A stretch of 5,866 bases of DNA. It comes from Pyrinomonadaceae bacterium (lineage in GTDB: Bacteria; Acidobacteriota; Blastocatellia; Pyrinomonadales; Pyrinomonadaceae). The stretch spans positions 1-5,866 of the forward strand of contig JACCTF010000445.1 in the NCBI GenBank assembly GCA_013812565.1, read 5' to 3'. Below, in pieces: positions 1 to 5,866 of this stretch. The notes beneath the pieces were generated by a model that searched no databases, was not told where the DNA came from, and was given only the letters and a program-made list of their open reading frames with translations. The position numbers were made by a program, and so were the translations under genes. Each line of letters opens with the position of its first letter. Positions within the stretch are counted from its first letter, which is position 1.

Positions 1-1965
1 CCGGAGACGCCCGGCTCGATTCACGAAGGCGGCGAATTAGGTTACTCGCTCGTTCACGCTTACGGCGCGGTCTATGATAATCCTGATTTGATAGCCGCGT
101 GTGTGATCGGCGACGGTGAAGCGGAAACCGGACCGCTCGCCGCGAGTTGGCATTCCAATAAATTTCTGAACCCGGCGCGCGACGGCGCGGTGTTGCCCAT
201 ACTGCATTTGAACGGCTACAAGATCGCCAATCCAACGGTGCTCGCACGTTTGAGCAAAGAGGAGTTGACGAGTCTCCTCATCGGCTATGGGCACAAGCCT
301 TATTTTGTCGAAGGCGATGATCCCGACACGATGCATCAACTCATGGCAGCGACATTGGATAAGATTATTGCGGAGATACAAGCGATACAAAAAGATGCAC
401 GGGAGAACGGATTCACCGCTCGCCCGCAGTATCCGATGATTGTTTTACGCACACCGAAAGGATGGACGGGACCGAAAAGTGTTGACGGCTTGCCGACTGA
501 GAATTCGTTTCGCTCGCATCAAGTACCGCTCGACAAGTTGGCAAAGAATCCGGAACATCTGCGGCAACTCGAAGAGTGGATGCAGAGCTATAAACCCGAA
601 GAATTGTTTGACGAGAACGGAAAGTTGAGGGTGGAGTTGGCCGCGTTAGCTCCGCAGGGGACGCGGCGTATGGGAGCTAATCCACATGCTAACGGTGGAC
701 TGTTGCTCAAAGATTTAAGGTTGCCGGACTTTCACGACTATGCGGTTGATGTGCCGTTGCCTGCGACAATTGAAGTGGAAGCGACGCGCGTGATGGGAAA
801 CTTCCTAAGTGACGTAATGCGTTTCAATCTCGACACCAAGAACTTCCGCGTCATGGGTCCCGATGAAACCGCTTCCAACCGCCTCGGCGCGCTGTTTGAA
901 GCGACGAAGCGCGTCTTTGCCGATGAAATCTTGCCGACCGACGACCATCTTTCCAGTGACGGCAGAGTGATGGAAGTCTTGAGCGAACACTTATGTCAGG
1001 GCTGGCTCGAAGGCTATCTCCTGACGGGGCGGCATGGCTTCTTCAACTGTTACGAGGCGTTCATACACATCATTGATTCAATGTTTAACCAGCACGCCAA
1101 ATGGTTGAAGACGACGCGCCACATTCCCTGGCGGCGACCCATCGCTTCACTTAATTATTTGCTTAGCTCCCATGTCTGGCGACAGGATCATAATGGCTTC
1201 AGCCATCAAGACCCGGGCTTCATTGATCACGTCATCAACAAGAAAGCTGAAGTCGTCCGCGTGTACTTGCCGCCGGATGCCAACACACTGCTTTCCGTCA
1301 CGGATCACTGTTTACGAAGCCGCAATTACGTCAATGTCATCGTCGCGGGCAAACAACCGGCATTGCAGTACCTCGACATGGACGCGGCGGTGAAGCATTG
1401 CACCGCCGGAGTCGGCATCTGGGGATGGGCGAGCAATGACGACGGCGTCGAACCGGACGTGGTGATGGCGTGTGCGGGCGATGTGCCGACGCTGGAGACG
1501 TTGGCGGCCGTGGATATTCTTCGACAAAAGTTTCCAGAGTTGAGAATGCGCGTTGTGAATGTCGTTGACTTGATGACGCTGCAATCAGCGGGCGAGCATT
1601 CGCACGGGTTGAGCGACAAAGATTTCGATTCACTTTTCACGACCGACAAGCCGGTAATATTCGCCTTTCATGGTTATCCAACGCTGATACATCGTTTAAC
1701 TTACCGGAGAACCAACCATCGCAATTTTCACGTTCGCGGCTACAAAGAAGAAGGAACTACGACCACGCCGTTCGACATGGTCGTGCTGAACGACTTGGAT
1801 CGTTTCCATCTTGTGATGGACGTGATTGAGCGCGTCCCATGGCTTGCTAACATGGGCGCGCACGCGAAACAACTGATGCGCGACAAACTCCTCGAACACA
1901 GGCAGTACATTAGAAAGCACGGCGACGACATGCCGGAGGTGCGCGAGTGGAAGTGGACGTACTAA
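1..1965 (+). CDS. xfp: D-xylulose-5-phosphate/D-fructose-6-phosphate phosphoketolase, 5'-truncated by window edge
   Basis: Thiamine-diphosphate enzyme of the cytosol that splits xylulose 5-phosphate (or fructose 6-phosphate) with phosphate into acetyl phosphate plus glyceraldehyde 3-phosphate (or erythrose 4-phosphate). The reading frame is open from base 1, giving 654 visible residues. Family members are about 790-800 residues, so roughly 140 N-terminal residues lie upstream. Fragment residues 9-15 read EGGELGY, the first phosphoketolase signature. Residues 22-40 match the second signature and end in GDGE, the start of the ThDP/Mg-binding motif, which continues to the conserved NGYKIANPT (about 67-75). 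Further hallmark blocks are GPDET (286-290), GRHGFF (343-348), [11 protein letters not shown] (395-405) and the XFP_C domain with HSHGLSD and [13 protein letters not shown] near the C-terminus. No frameshift or internal stop is seen, so the visible part looks functional. The next position normally holds acetate kinase, which would turn acetyl phosphate into acetate and ATP; here that gene is a stub. Identification is very secure; substrate preference cannot be read from sequence. Confidence 0.97.
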   Translation, partial: PETPGSIHEGGELGYSLVHAYGAVYDNPDLIAACVIGDGEAETGPLAASWHSNKFLNPARDGAVLPILHLNGYKIANPTVLARLSKEELTSLLIGYGHKPYFVEGDDPDTMHQLMAATLDKIIAEIQAIQKDARENGFTARPQYPMIVLRTPKGWTGPKSVDGLPTENSFRSHQVPLDKLAKNPEHLRQLEEWMQSYKPEELFDENGKLRVELAALAPQGTRRMGANPHANGGLLLKDLRLPDFHDYAVDVPLPATIEVEATRVMGNFLSDVMRFNLDTKNFRVMGPDETASNRLGALFEATKRVFADEILPTDDHLSSDGRVMEVLSEHLCQGWLEGYLLTGRHGFFNCYEAFIHIIDSMFNQHAKWLKTTRHIPWRRPIASLNYLLSSHVWRQDHNGFSHQDPGFIDHVINKKAEVVRVYLPPDANTLLSVTDHCLRSRNYVNVIVAGKQPALQYLDMDAAVKHCTAGVGIWGWASNDDGVEPDVVMACAGDVPTLETLAAVDILRQKFPELRMRVVNVVDLMTLQSAGEHSHGLSDKDFDSLFTTDKPVIFAFHGYPTLIHRLTYRRTNHRNFHVRGYKEEGTTTTPFDMVVLNDLDRFHLVMDVIERVPWLANMGAHAKQLMRDKLLEHRQYIRKHGDDMPEVREWKWTY

Positions 1966-2078
1966 CGAACCGATGCGGGCGCGTCCAAGTCTCACGCGGT
2001 GATGCTGTCTCTAGCTTCGCCAATGATTTCTAAGACCGGTTATCTTTTGGCTCACCCTTAACGCATAATGCGCGGACA

Positions 2079-2180
2079 ATGAATGTTCTGGTGCTCAACT
2101 GCGGCAGTTCGCCGGTCAAATTTCAATTGATCGCTACTGACCTCGACCAGATAGCGCGAAACACCGACCGGCGTCTCGCG
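2079..2180 (+). pseudogene. ackA: Acetate kinase 5' remnant (first 34 codons only)
   Basis: The translation begins MNVLVLNCGSSPVKFQ, the N-terminal ATPase-fold strand of acetate kinase (acetyl phosphate + ADP to acetate + ATP). It continues in acetate-kinase style to residue 34 (DRRLA), where similarity stops abruptly. Family length is about 400 residues, so more than 90% is gone. The residue at position 12, a conserved serine in NxGSSSxK (one of the N7/S10/S12/K14 active-site set described for the Methanosarcina enzyme), is proline here, a further sign of decay. It starts 113 nt after the phosphoketolase stop, the place expected for ackA in a phosphoketolase-acetate kinase operon. No good ribosome binding site precedes the ATG (only GGA very close to it). 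Beyond codon 34 the open frame crosses into the pntA2 remnant. Family assignment is by recognition; the exact break point (about 2180-2189) is inferred. Confidence 0.85.
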
Positions 2181-2189
2181 CATGCCTTA

Positions 2190-2291
2190 CTGACTCCTGT
2201 TCAGGAGCATTTAGTCGTAAGTTCCGAGACGTTGATCGCCGCGCTTTATGTTTTCGCGCTCGCCGCTCAACCGAAGCGTCGAATCGCTTGA
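2190..2291 (+). pseudogene. pntA2: Remnant of a second transhydrogenase alpha-2 gene (leader plus first 17 codons)
   Basis: The frame that begins in the acetate kinase stub continues here and ends at TGA 2289-2291. Codons 2226-2267 encode ETLIAALYVFALAA, identical to residues 4-17 of the intact pntA2 product at 3145. Upstream similarity also exists: 2190-2201 matches 3111-3122 at 11 of 12 bases, and an AGGAG (2203-2207) lies 9 nt before GTA 2217, which occupies the position of the intact gene's ATG. The stretch is thus a pntA2 leader, ribosome binding site and gene start, with the start codon decayed and everything after codon 17 lost; 2268-2291 does not resemble pntA2. The residues translated between 2181 and 2216 are former non-coding leader, not protein. 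The 70-codon chimeric frame could still be translated from ATG 2079, but no function is proposed. Confidence 0.82.
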
Positions 2292-2324
2292 ACCATCGCG
2301 TCGCGAATAGTAATAGCACTCGAC

Positions 2325-2330
2325 GAAGGA
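2325..2330 (+). promoter_or_regulatory. Ribosome binding site fixing the antitoxin start
   Basis: GAAGGA lies 8 nt before ATG 2339. This favours ATG 2339 over the in-frame TTG at 2288, which has no such site and falls in the decayed pntA2 remnant. Confidence 0.75.
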
Positions 2331-2338
2331 TTTCTCAG

Positions 2339-2563
2339 ATGATCTCTGATGAGCTAAAACTTACGCTTCCCTTTAGCATCTCTGAGGATGAAGCACGGCT
2401 TCTGTTTGCTGTAGAGCTTTATGAAGTCGGCAAAGTGTCTTTGGGGCAAGCTGCCGGAGTGGCCGGATATTCTAAACGTGCGTTCATGGATGTCTTAGGC
2501 CGCCATAAAATTCCTGTGTTCAATTATCCGGCAGAAGATTTGCAGCAGGAGCTATCGGGGTGA
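2339..2563 (+). CDS. UPF0175 family small HTH-like protein, probable antitoxin
   Basis: 74-residue protein resembling the UPF0175 family, which in many bacteria and archaea sits directly before a DUF3368 PIN-domain gene and is predicted to be its antitoxin. The N-terminal part (residues 5-15, ELKLTLPFSIS) fits a short strand. Residues 16-30 form a likely helix, and residues 33-55 (VSLGQAAGVAGYSKRAF onward) read as a helix-turn-helix followed by the typical HKIPVFNYP segment and an acidic tail (65-71). The HTH-like part suggests it may also autoregulate the pair; no operator was recognised. Its TGA overlaps the GTG start of the next gene, so the two are surely co-transcribed and translationally coupled. 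The cassette lies between a truncated and an intact pntA2 start and is by eye more AT-rich than the phosphoketolase and transhydrogenase genes, consistent with insertion. Family assignment is by recognition; antitoxin function is inference from family context. Confidence 0.85.
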   Translation: MISDELKLTLPFSISEDEARLLFAVELYEVGKVSLGQAAGVAGYSKRAFMDVLGRHKIPVFNYPAEDLQQELSG

Positions 2564-2997
2564 AAGAACCTGTCGTAGTAGATAGCACCTGTCTGATTGG
2601 CCTGGAACGAATTAGTTCCCTCGACATTTTACCTGCTCTATTTTCTCCTATCCTTGCTCCGCCCGAAGTAGAACATGAGTTCGGTGCTACATTGCCGTGG
2701 CTCCAAGTTGAAGCTCCCGTAAATGAAGATTTGGTCAATGCTCTCAAGATGCTGGTAGATTATGGCGAAGCCGAAGCAATCGCTTTGGCTAGTGAGCGAA
2801 AGTGCAAGATCGTTCTTGATGATCGCCAGGCGAGGGTGGTAGCAAAGCAGCTAGGATTCACGATGATCGGCACAATAGGATGTTTACTGAAGGCCGAACG
2901 AGCGGGCATCATAGCAGCGACCAAGCCGCTGATTGAGAAGCTTGAAGATGAAGGCTTCTACCTCAGCGAAGCATTGAAGGAAGATGTGTTCGTTTAG
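2560..2997 (+). CDS. DUF3368 PIN-domain protein, probable RNase toxin
   Basis: 145-residue protein of the DUF3368 branch of the PIN superfamily; PIN toxins are Mg2+-dependent ribonucleases. The acidic residues expected for a PIN active site are visible: D8 in VVVDST, an acidic cluster at 36-40 (EVEHE), E70/E72 in GEAEAIALA, and D87/D88 in LDDRQAR. The family's IGTIGCLLKAERAG segment spans 103-116, and the C-terminal helix ends in LSEALKEDVF. The start is GTG 2560, which overlaps the upstream TGA by 4 nt (GTGA) and is preceded by AGCAGGA (2544-2550) at 9 nt spacing. The protein is full length with no missing catalytic residue seen, so the pair may be active. It is paired with the UPF0175 protein upstream, a recurrent family association. 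The RNA target is unknown. It could instead act as a non-toxic regulator, since few DUF3368 proteins have been tested. Confidence 0.87.
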   Translation: MKEPVVVDSTCLIGLERISSLDILPALFSPILAPPEVEHEFGATLPWLQVEAPVNEDLVNALKMLVDYGEAEAIALASERKCKIVLDDRQARVVAKQLGFTMIGTIGCLLKAERAGIIAATKPLIEKLEDEGFYLSEALKEDVFV

Positions 2998-3080
2998 CCG
3001 GGAGTAGCGCCGTCTAAGCGGTTCAAGCAGCCTGCCAACAATTAAGCAGTAACGAAGTGATGAGCAAAAAAGTCAGGAAT

Positions 3081-3109
3081 TAGAAAGCTAAGGGGGTAAA
3101 CGCTTTTAT
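3081..3109 (+). promoter_or_regulatory. Weak candidate promoter for pntA2-pntB
   Basis: TAGAAA (3081-3086) and TTTTAT (3104-3109) each match the sigma-70 consensus at 4 of 6 positions with a 17-nt spacer, placing a start upstream of the GGAGG at 3132. The 147-nt gap between the toxin and pntA2 has room for a promoter, but the match is weak and could be chance. Confidence 0.2.
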
Positions 3110-3131
3110 GCTGGCTCCTGTTTTCTATTTT

Positions 3132-3136
3132 GGAGG
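3132..3136 (+). promoter_or_regulatory. Strong ribosome binding site of pntA2
   Basis: GGAGG lies 8 nt before ATG 3145 and decides the start. The in-frame TTG at 3130 overlaps this motif and is rejected as a start. Confidence 0.85.
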
Positions 3137-3144
3137 TTTCAGGT

Positions 3145-3453
3145 ATGAGTCATGAAACATTGATCGCGGCGCTCTACGTCTTCGCGCTCGCGGCTTTTCT
3201 CGGTTATCAAGTGATCTCGCGCGTGCCGCCGCTGCTGCACACGCCGCTGATGTCGGCGACCAACGCCATCTCCGGCATCTCGCTCGTCGGCTCGCTTGTA
3301 ACCGCCGGGGCGCAGTACAACACCGTCAGCACGATCCTCGGCTTTGTGGCCGTAACGTGTGCGACCATCAATGTTGTCGGCGGATTTATGATCACCGACC
3401 GGATGCTCAGGATGTTCAAAAGAAAACTTCCCACCGTAAAGGATAAGAAGTAA
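3145..3453 (+). CDS. pntA2: NAD(P) transhydrogenase subunit alpha-2 (membrane part)
   Basis: 102-residue integral membrane subunit of the proton-translocating NAD(P)+ transhydrogenase (NADH + NADP+ to NAD+ + NADPH, driven by the proton gradient). It corresponds to the C-terminal membrane part of one-piece PntA proteins such as that of E. coli. Conserved ISRVPPLLHTPLMSATNAISG is at residues 24-44. Three hydrophobic segments are visible at about 4-23, 41-58 and 61-83, and a basic tail ends in KDKK. Length is normal for three-subunit enzymes. The start follows a GGAGG at ideal spacing. The stop is 2 nt before pntB, so the two form one transcription unit. The usual upstream neighbour, the soluble NAD(H)-binding alpha-1 subunit (pntAA), is missing; a toxin-antitoxin cassette occupies that place. 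A decayed second copy of this gene's start is at 2190-2267. Confidence 0.95.
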   Translation: MSHETLIAALYVFALAAFLGYQVISRVPPLLHTPLMSATNAISGISLVGSLVTAGAQYNTVSTILGFVAVTCATINVVGGFMITDRMLRMFKRKLPTVKDKK

Positions 3454-3455
3454 CT

Positions 3456-4835
3456 ATGACGAACTACTTGGTCGAGTTCGCTTACCTTATCGCATCAATC
3501 CTCTTTATCCTCGGACTCAAGGGCCTTAGCCATCCTGAATCAGCGCGGCGCGGAATGGTTCTCGCCGAAGTCGGCATGCTGATGGCGATCATCGGCACGC
3601 TGCTGCACAGGGACATCGTCAGTTATGAATGGATCATTGCGGGCCTTCTCATCGGATCGACCATCGGCGCGGCAATGTCCTACTGGGTGCCGATGACGGC
3701 GATGCCGCAACGGACGGCGCTTTCGCATGCGTTCGGCGCTTTTGCCGCTGCCCTGGTCGGAATATCCGAATATTACCGGCACGGAGCAGAACTCGGTTCG
3801 TTTACGATGGGAGCCATCGGCTTTGAAGTGATGCTTGGAGCAATTACCACTACGGGAAGCCTCGTCGCGTTCGCCAAGCTTCAGGGGCTGACGCGCGGAA
3901 CGCCAGTCGTTTACAAGGGGCAGAACATCTTCAACATGTCGCTGCTGGTTTTCACAATCGGCATCTTCATCTACCTGCTCATCGATCCCTCGGCAAGCCC
4001 TGTCTTCTACATGATGACCGGGTTGGCATTTCTGTTTGGCGTGTTGCTGGTGATGCCGATTGGAGCCGCCGACATGCCGGTGGTGATGTCTCTGTTAAAT
4101 TCTTATGCGGGTCTTGCGGCGGCGGCAACGGGGTTTGCAATCTCAAACAATGTGCTGATCATCGCCGGTACGCTTGATGGCTTCTCAGGTTTTATTCTTT
4201 CTGTCCTGATGTGCAAAGCGATGAACCGTTCGATGACGAACGTTCTCTTCGGCGCGTTCGGCAGCGATTCATCGACCGCACAAATTGAAAGCGGAACTGA
4301 AGGGACAATGCGCGAGGTGAACGTCGATGATGTCGCAATCCAGTTGGCATATGCCAAGCAGGTGATCTTTGTTCCGGGCTATGGCATGGCGACGGCGCAG
4401 GCGCAGCATACGGTGCGCGAGTTGGCTAATGTTCTTGAATCTAAAGGCGTCACGGTAAAGTATGCCATTCACCCGGTGGCCGGTCGCATGCCGGGTCACA
4501 TGAACGTGCTTTTGGCCGAAGCCAACGTGCCCTATTCATCGTTGTATGAACTGGAGCAGATCAATCATGAGTTTCCATCGACGGACGTAGCGGTGGTGAT
4601 CGGAGCAAACGATGTGGTCAACCCGGATGCACGCGACAACGCGCAGAGTCCGATTGCCGGGATGCCGATTCTGGAAGTAGACCGTGCGCGGTCGGTGATC
4701 GTGTTAAAGCGTGGCAAGGGGAAAGGGTTCGCTGGTATTGAGAACCCGTTGTTTTACAAGTCGGTAACGGGGATGCTGTATGGTGATGCCAAAGATTCTC
4801 TGGCGCGACTCACGCAGGCGGTTCAACACGCGTGA
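3456..4835 (+). CDS. pntB: NAD(P) transhydrogenase subunit beta
   Basis: 459-residue beta subunit, close to the 462 of E. coli PntB, carrying most of the proton channel and the NADP(H)-binding domain III. The N-terminal half (about 1-265) is a multi-helix membrane domain. It contains LSHAFGAF with H91, the position of the conserved proton-channel histidine of E. coli PntB, and DMPVVMSLLNSYAG at 206-219. The soluble C-terminal domain has VPGYGMATAQAQ (306-317), the Rossmann-type NADP motif; GRMPGHMNVLLAEANVPY (343-360); GANDVVNP (383-390); and KRGKGKGFAGIENPLFY (418-434). All family landmarks are present and the frame is intact. The start ATG is 2 nt after the pntA2 stop with AAAGGA about 12 nt upstream, suggesting translational coupling. 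The enzyme needs an alpha-1 subunit, which is not encoded in this window. Confidence 0.97.
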   Translation: MTNYLVEFAYLIASILFILGLKGLSHPESARRGMVLAEVGMLMAIIGTLLHRDIVSYEWIIAGLLIGSTIGAAMSYWVPMTAMPQRTALSHAFGAFAAALVGISEYYRHGAELGSFTMGAIGFEVMLGAITTTGSLVAFAKLQGLTRGTPVVYKGQNIFNMSLLVFTIGIFIYLLIDPSASPVFYMMTGLAFLFGVLLVMPIGAADMPVVMSLLNSYAGLAAAATGFAISNNVLIIAGTLDGFSGFILSVLMCKAMNRSMTNVLFGAFGSDSSTAQIESGTEGTMREVNVDDVAIQLAYAKQVIFVPGYGMATAQAQHTVRELANVLESKGVTVKYAIHPVAGRMPGHMNVLLAEANVPYSSLYELEQINHEFPSTDVAVVIGANDVVNPDARDNAQSPIAGMPILEVDRARSVIVLKRGKGKGFAGIENPLFYKSVTGMLYGDAKDSLARLTQAVQHA

Positions 4836-4836
4836 T

Positions 4837-4912
4837 TTGAGCAAGGATGAACCTTCTCGGATTCATCCTTGCCGCGTTGCAAAGTTGAGCAAGGCGAAGG
4901 CTTGCGGCAAGG
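4837..4912 (+). repeat. Short repeats in the convergent intergenic region
   Basis: TTGAGCAAGG occurs at 4837-4846 and again at 4885-4894. GCAAGG recurs at 4907-4912 and, inverted, as CCTTGC at 4867-4872. A second small hairpin is possible, GCAAG (4889-4893) with CTTGC (4901-4905). It may be a small repeat-derived or structured 3' element; a relation to a dispersed genomic repeat cannot be judged from one window. Confidence 0.45.
4841..4872. terminator. Hairpin between convergent genes, possible bidirectional terminator
   Basis: GCAAGGATGAA (4841-4851) and TTCATCCTTGC (4862-4872) form a perfect 11-bp stem around a 10-nt loop, 5 nt after the pntB stop and 63 nt from the stop of the opposing oxidoreductase gene. 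The position suits termination of both transcripts. There is no T-run on either strand after the stem, so it is not a classical intrinsic terminator; it may act by slowing polymerase or protecting 3' ends. Confidence 0.6.
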
Positions 4913-4935
4913 TCGCGTTTCATCAAATGAGCGTG

Positions 4936-5866
4936 TTACTTGCGTTGTGGAACAAGCGGTTGGGTAGAAGCAAGGAGCGCAAAATCACTGACTTTGTTTT
5001 CGTGATTAATCCTTACCTCTTCCTGGTATTCCTGGTCGGCGTTGATCATCCAGAGGTCATTATCCTCACCCAAAATATTCTTGACGGCGAGCATTGCCGT
5101 CAGCATTGAGTGATCCTGATTGTTGTATTTGTGCATACCATTGCGGCCCACGGTTTGTAGATTATCGATGCTACTCAGGAACTCGCGTACGGTTTGCAGA
5201 GCTTCAGCGTAAGTTGAATCATAAACCGGATAAGCCTTGGGCATCCTCACTACGGATCCATCCTCGATTTCGCTTGCTTGCACCAAGCCTAAGCTTTCCA
5301 ACTCTCTTTTACCGAGTTCGATTAATTCCTGGTCTGACATCGTCCATAACCCATCTCCTTCAAAGCAAAAATACTCTAGTCCCAAGCAGGTCTTGCTGGG
5401 ATCGGCAACCATGTAGGGACTCCAGTTTTTAAAATTTTGAATCCGGCCGAGTTTCACTGTGGGTTCGTGAATGTAAAGCCAGTTATCAGGGAACAACTCA
5501 CGCTTATTAATGATCAAAGCCACAGTGATAAAGTCTCGGTAGTTGAGATTCATAGCGGCCAGCAAAACTTCCTTGGGAACAGCAGGTTCAAATTTCTGAA
5601 TCAATTCTCGTATCGGCATGCTGCTCAGAAAGTCTGTGCCTTCGATTAACTCTCGCTGTCCATCGACCTCGATTTCCATCGTCTTAATAAGATTTTTCGC
5701 CCAGTGAATTTGTTCGACTCCCGCCCGAAAACGAATCCGGCTTCCCCTTTGGGATACGCTATCGGCGACCGTCTCCCACATCATGCCCGGGCCTTGTTTC
5801 GGGTAATCAAATTCACCGATCAGGGTTTTAATGACGCTTCCGTTGTGCTTCGTTTGTCCCTTATTT
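4936..5866 (-). CDS. FAD-dependent oxidoreductase (amine-oxidase/protoporphyrinogen-oxidase-like), 5' end beyond window
   Basis: The minus-strand frame is open to the window's right edge, well past the internal ATG at 5784. The 27 residues before that ATG read in family style (KTLIGEFDYPKQGPG leading into MMWE), so the gene continues outside. 309 residues are visible; such proteins are usually about 450-540 long, and the N-terminal GxGxxG FAD-binding fold should lie in the missing part. Visible landmarks are the substrate-domain segments around NWLYIHEP and RIQNFKNWSPYMV (about fragment residues 128-153), GLEYFCFEGDGLW (161-173), and the C-terminal FAD-contacting block GRNGMHKYNNQDHS (240-253), followed by MLAVKNI and an acidic EYQEE tail. 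This block is typical of NAD(P)/FAD-dependent oxidoreductases related to protoporphyrinogen oxidase and UDP-galactopyranose mutase, often found near polysaccharide or glycosyltransferase genes. The substrate cannot be named. It converges on pntB and appears functionally unrelated to it. Confidence 0.85.
   Translation of the reverse strand, partial: NKGQTKHNGSVIKTLIGEFDYPKQGPGMMWETVADSVSQRGSRIRFRAGVEQIHWAKNLIKTMEIEVDGQRELIEGTDFLSSMPIRELIQKFEPAVPKEVLLAAMNLNYRDFITVALIINKRELFPDNWLYIHEPTVKLGRIQNFKNWSPYMVADPSKTCLGLEYFCFEGDGLWTMSDQELIELGKRELESLGLVQASEIEDGSVVRMPKAYPVYDSTYAEALQTVREFLSSIDNLQTVGRNGMHKYNNQDHSMLTAMLAVKNILGEDNDLWMINADQEYQEEVRINHENKVSDFALLASTQPLVPQRK

Noticed and set aside
1312..1649. Three overlapping minus-strand open frames of 90-107 codons
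   Set aside because: They lie inside the strongly supported phosphoketolase frame, have low-complexity composition and no family resemblance; they are shadows of GC-biased codon use.
2047..2072. Possible promoter and CGCATAATGCG dyad before the acetate kinase stub
   Set aside because: The only -35-like and -10-like words (TTGGCT and CATAAT) are 11 nt apart, too close; the dyad is short and may be chance.
2288..2338. Extended antitoxin N-terminus from TTG 2288
   Set aside because: No ribosome binding site, the added residues are not family-like, and the stretch overlaps the end of the decayed remnant; ATG 2339 has GAAGGA at 8 nt.
3013..3047. GTCTAAGCGGTTCAAGC stretch resembling the left end of an integron attC site
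   Set aside because: No matching GTTRRRY-type core or complementary right half is found downstream, and no integrase is present; the likeness is confined to a few words.
4780..5109. Plus-strand open frame of 109 codons across the pntB end and the minus-strand gene
   Set aside because: It crosses the pntB stop, the hairpin and the C-terminal codons of the well-supported opposing oxidoreductase; no start site or family match.
5094..5649. Plus-strand open frames opposite the oxidoreductase
   Set aside because: They are antisense shadows of the minus-strand gene, whose family motifs are clear throughout this interval.

Overview
The window looks like a chromosomal fragment of a moderately GC-rich heterotrophic bacterium. 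The style of the phosphoketolase, the three-subunit transhydrogenase and the UPF0175/DUF3368 pair would fit Acidobacteriota or a similar soil phylum. That placement is an impression from protein wording only and is not established.

Left part (1-1965, +): the C-terminal ~80% of a D-xylulose-5-phosphate/D-fructose-6-phosphate phosphoketolase, whose 5' end lies outside the window. It makes acetyl phosphate, and the gene usually found after it encodes acetate kinase. Here that position (2079-2180) holds only the first 34 codons of an acetate kinase gene.

Junction (2079-2291): the acetate kinase stub runs, still in an open frame, into a remnant of a second transhydrogenase gene, consisting of a pntA2 leader with a ribosome-binding-site-like AGGAG plus 17 codons of its start. 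The intact pntA2 lies about 0.9 kb downstream. The 14-residue stretch shared by remnant and intact gene is identical in protein but differs at 7 third codon positions. The remnant therefore descends from a once functional, diverged copy rather than from a fresh duplication.

Middle (2339-2997, +): a two-gene toxin-antitoxin-like cassette lies between the two pntA2 starts. It comprises a UPF0175 small HTH-like protein and a DUF3368 PIN-domain protein whose GTG start overlaps the upstream stop.

Right-middle (3145-4835, +): intact pntA2 (membrane alpha-2 subunit) and pntB (beta subunit) of the proton-translocating NAD(P) transhydrogenase, 2 nt apart. The NAD(H)-binding alpha-1 gene (pntAA), normally just upstream, is absent from the window.

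Right end (4936-5866, -): the C-terminal part of a convergently transcribed FAD-dependent oxidoreductase of the amine-oxidase/protoporphyrinogen-oxidase-like superfamily, truncated by the window edge. A perfect 11-bp-stem hairpin sits between it and pntB.

Interpretation: an ancestral central-metabolism block (phosphoketolase, acetate kinase, transhydrogenase) appears to have been broken by deletion and by acquisition of a toxin-antitoxin cassette, probably together with a replacement pntA2-pntB. The phosphoketolase and the transhydrogenase membrane subunits look intact. Acetate kinase is certainly lost at this locus, and the alpha-1 subunit is lost or lies elsewhere.
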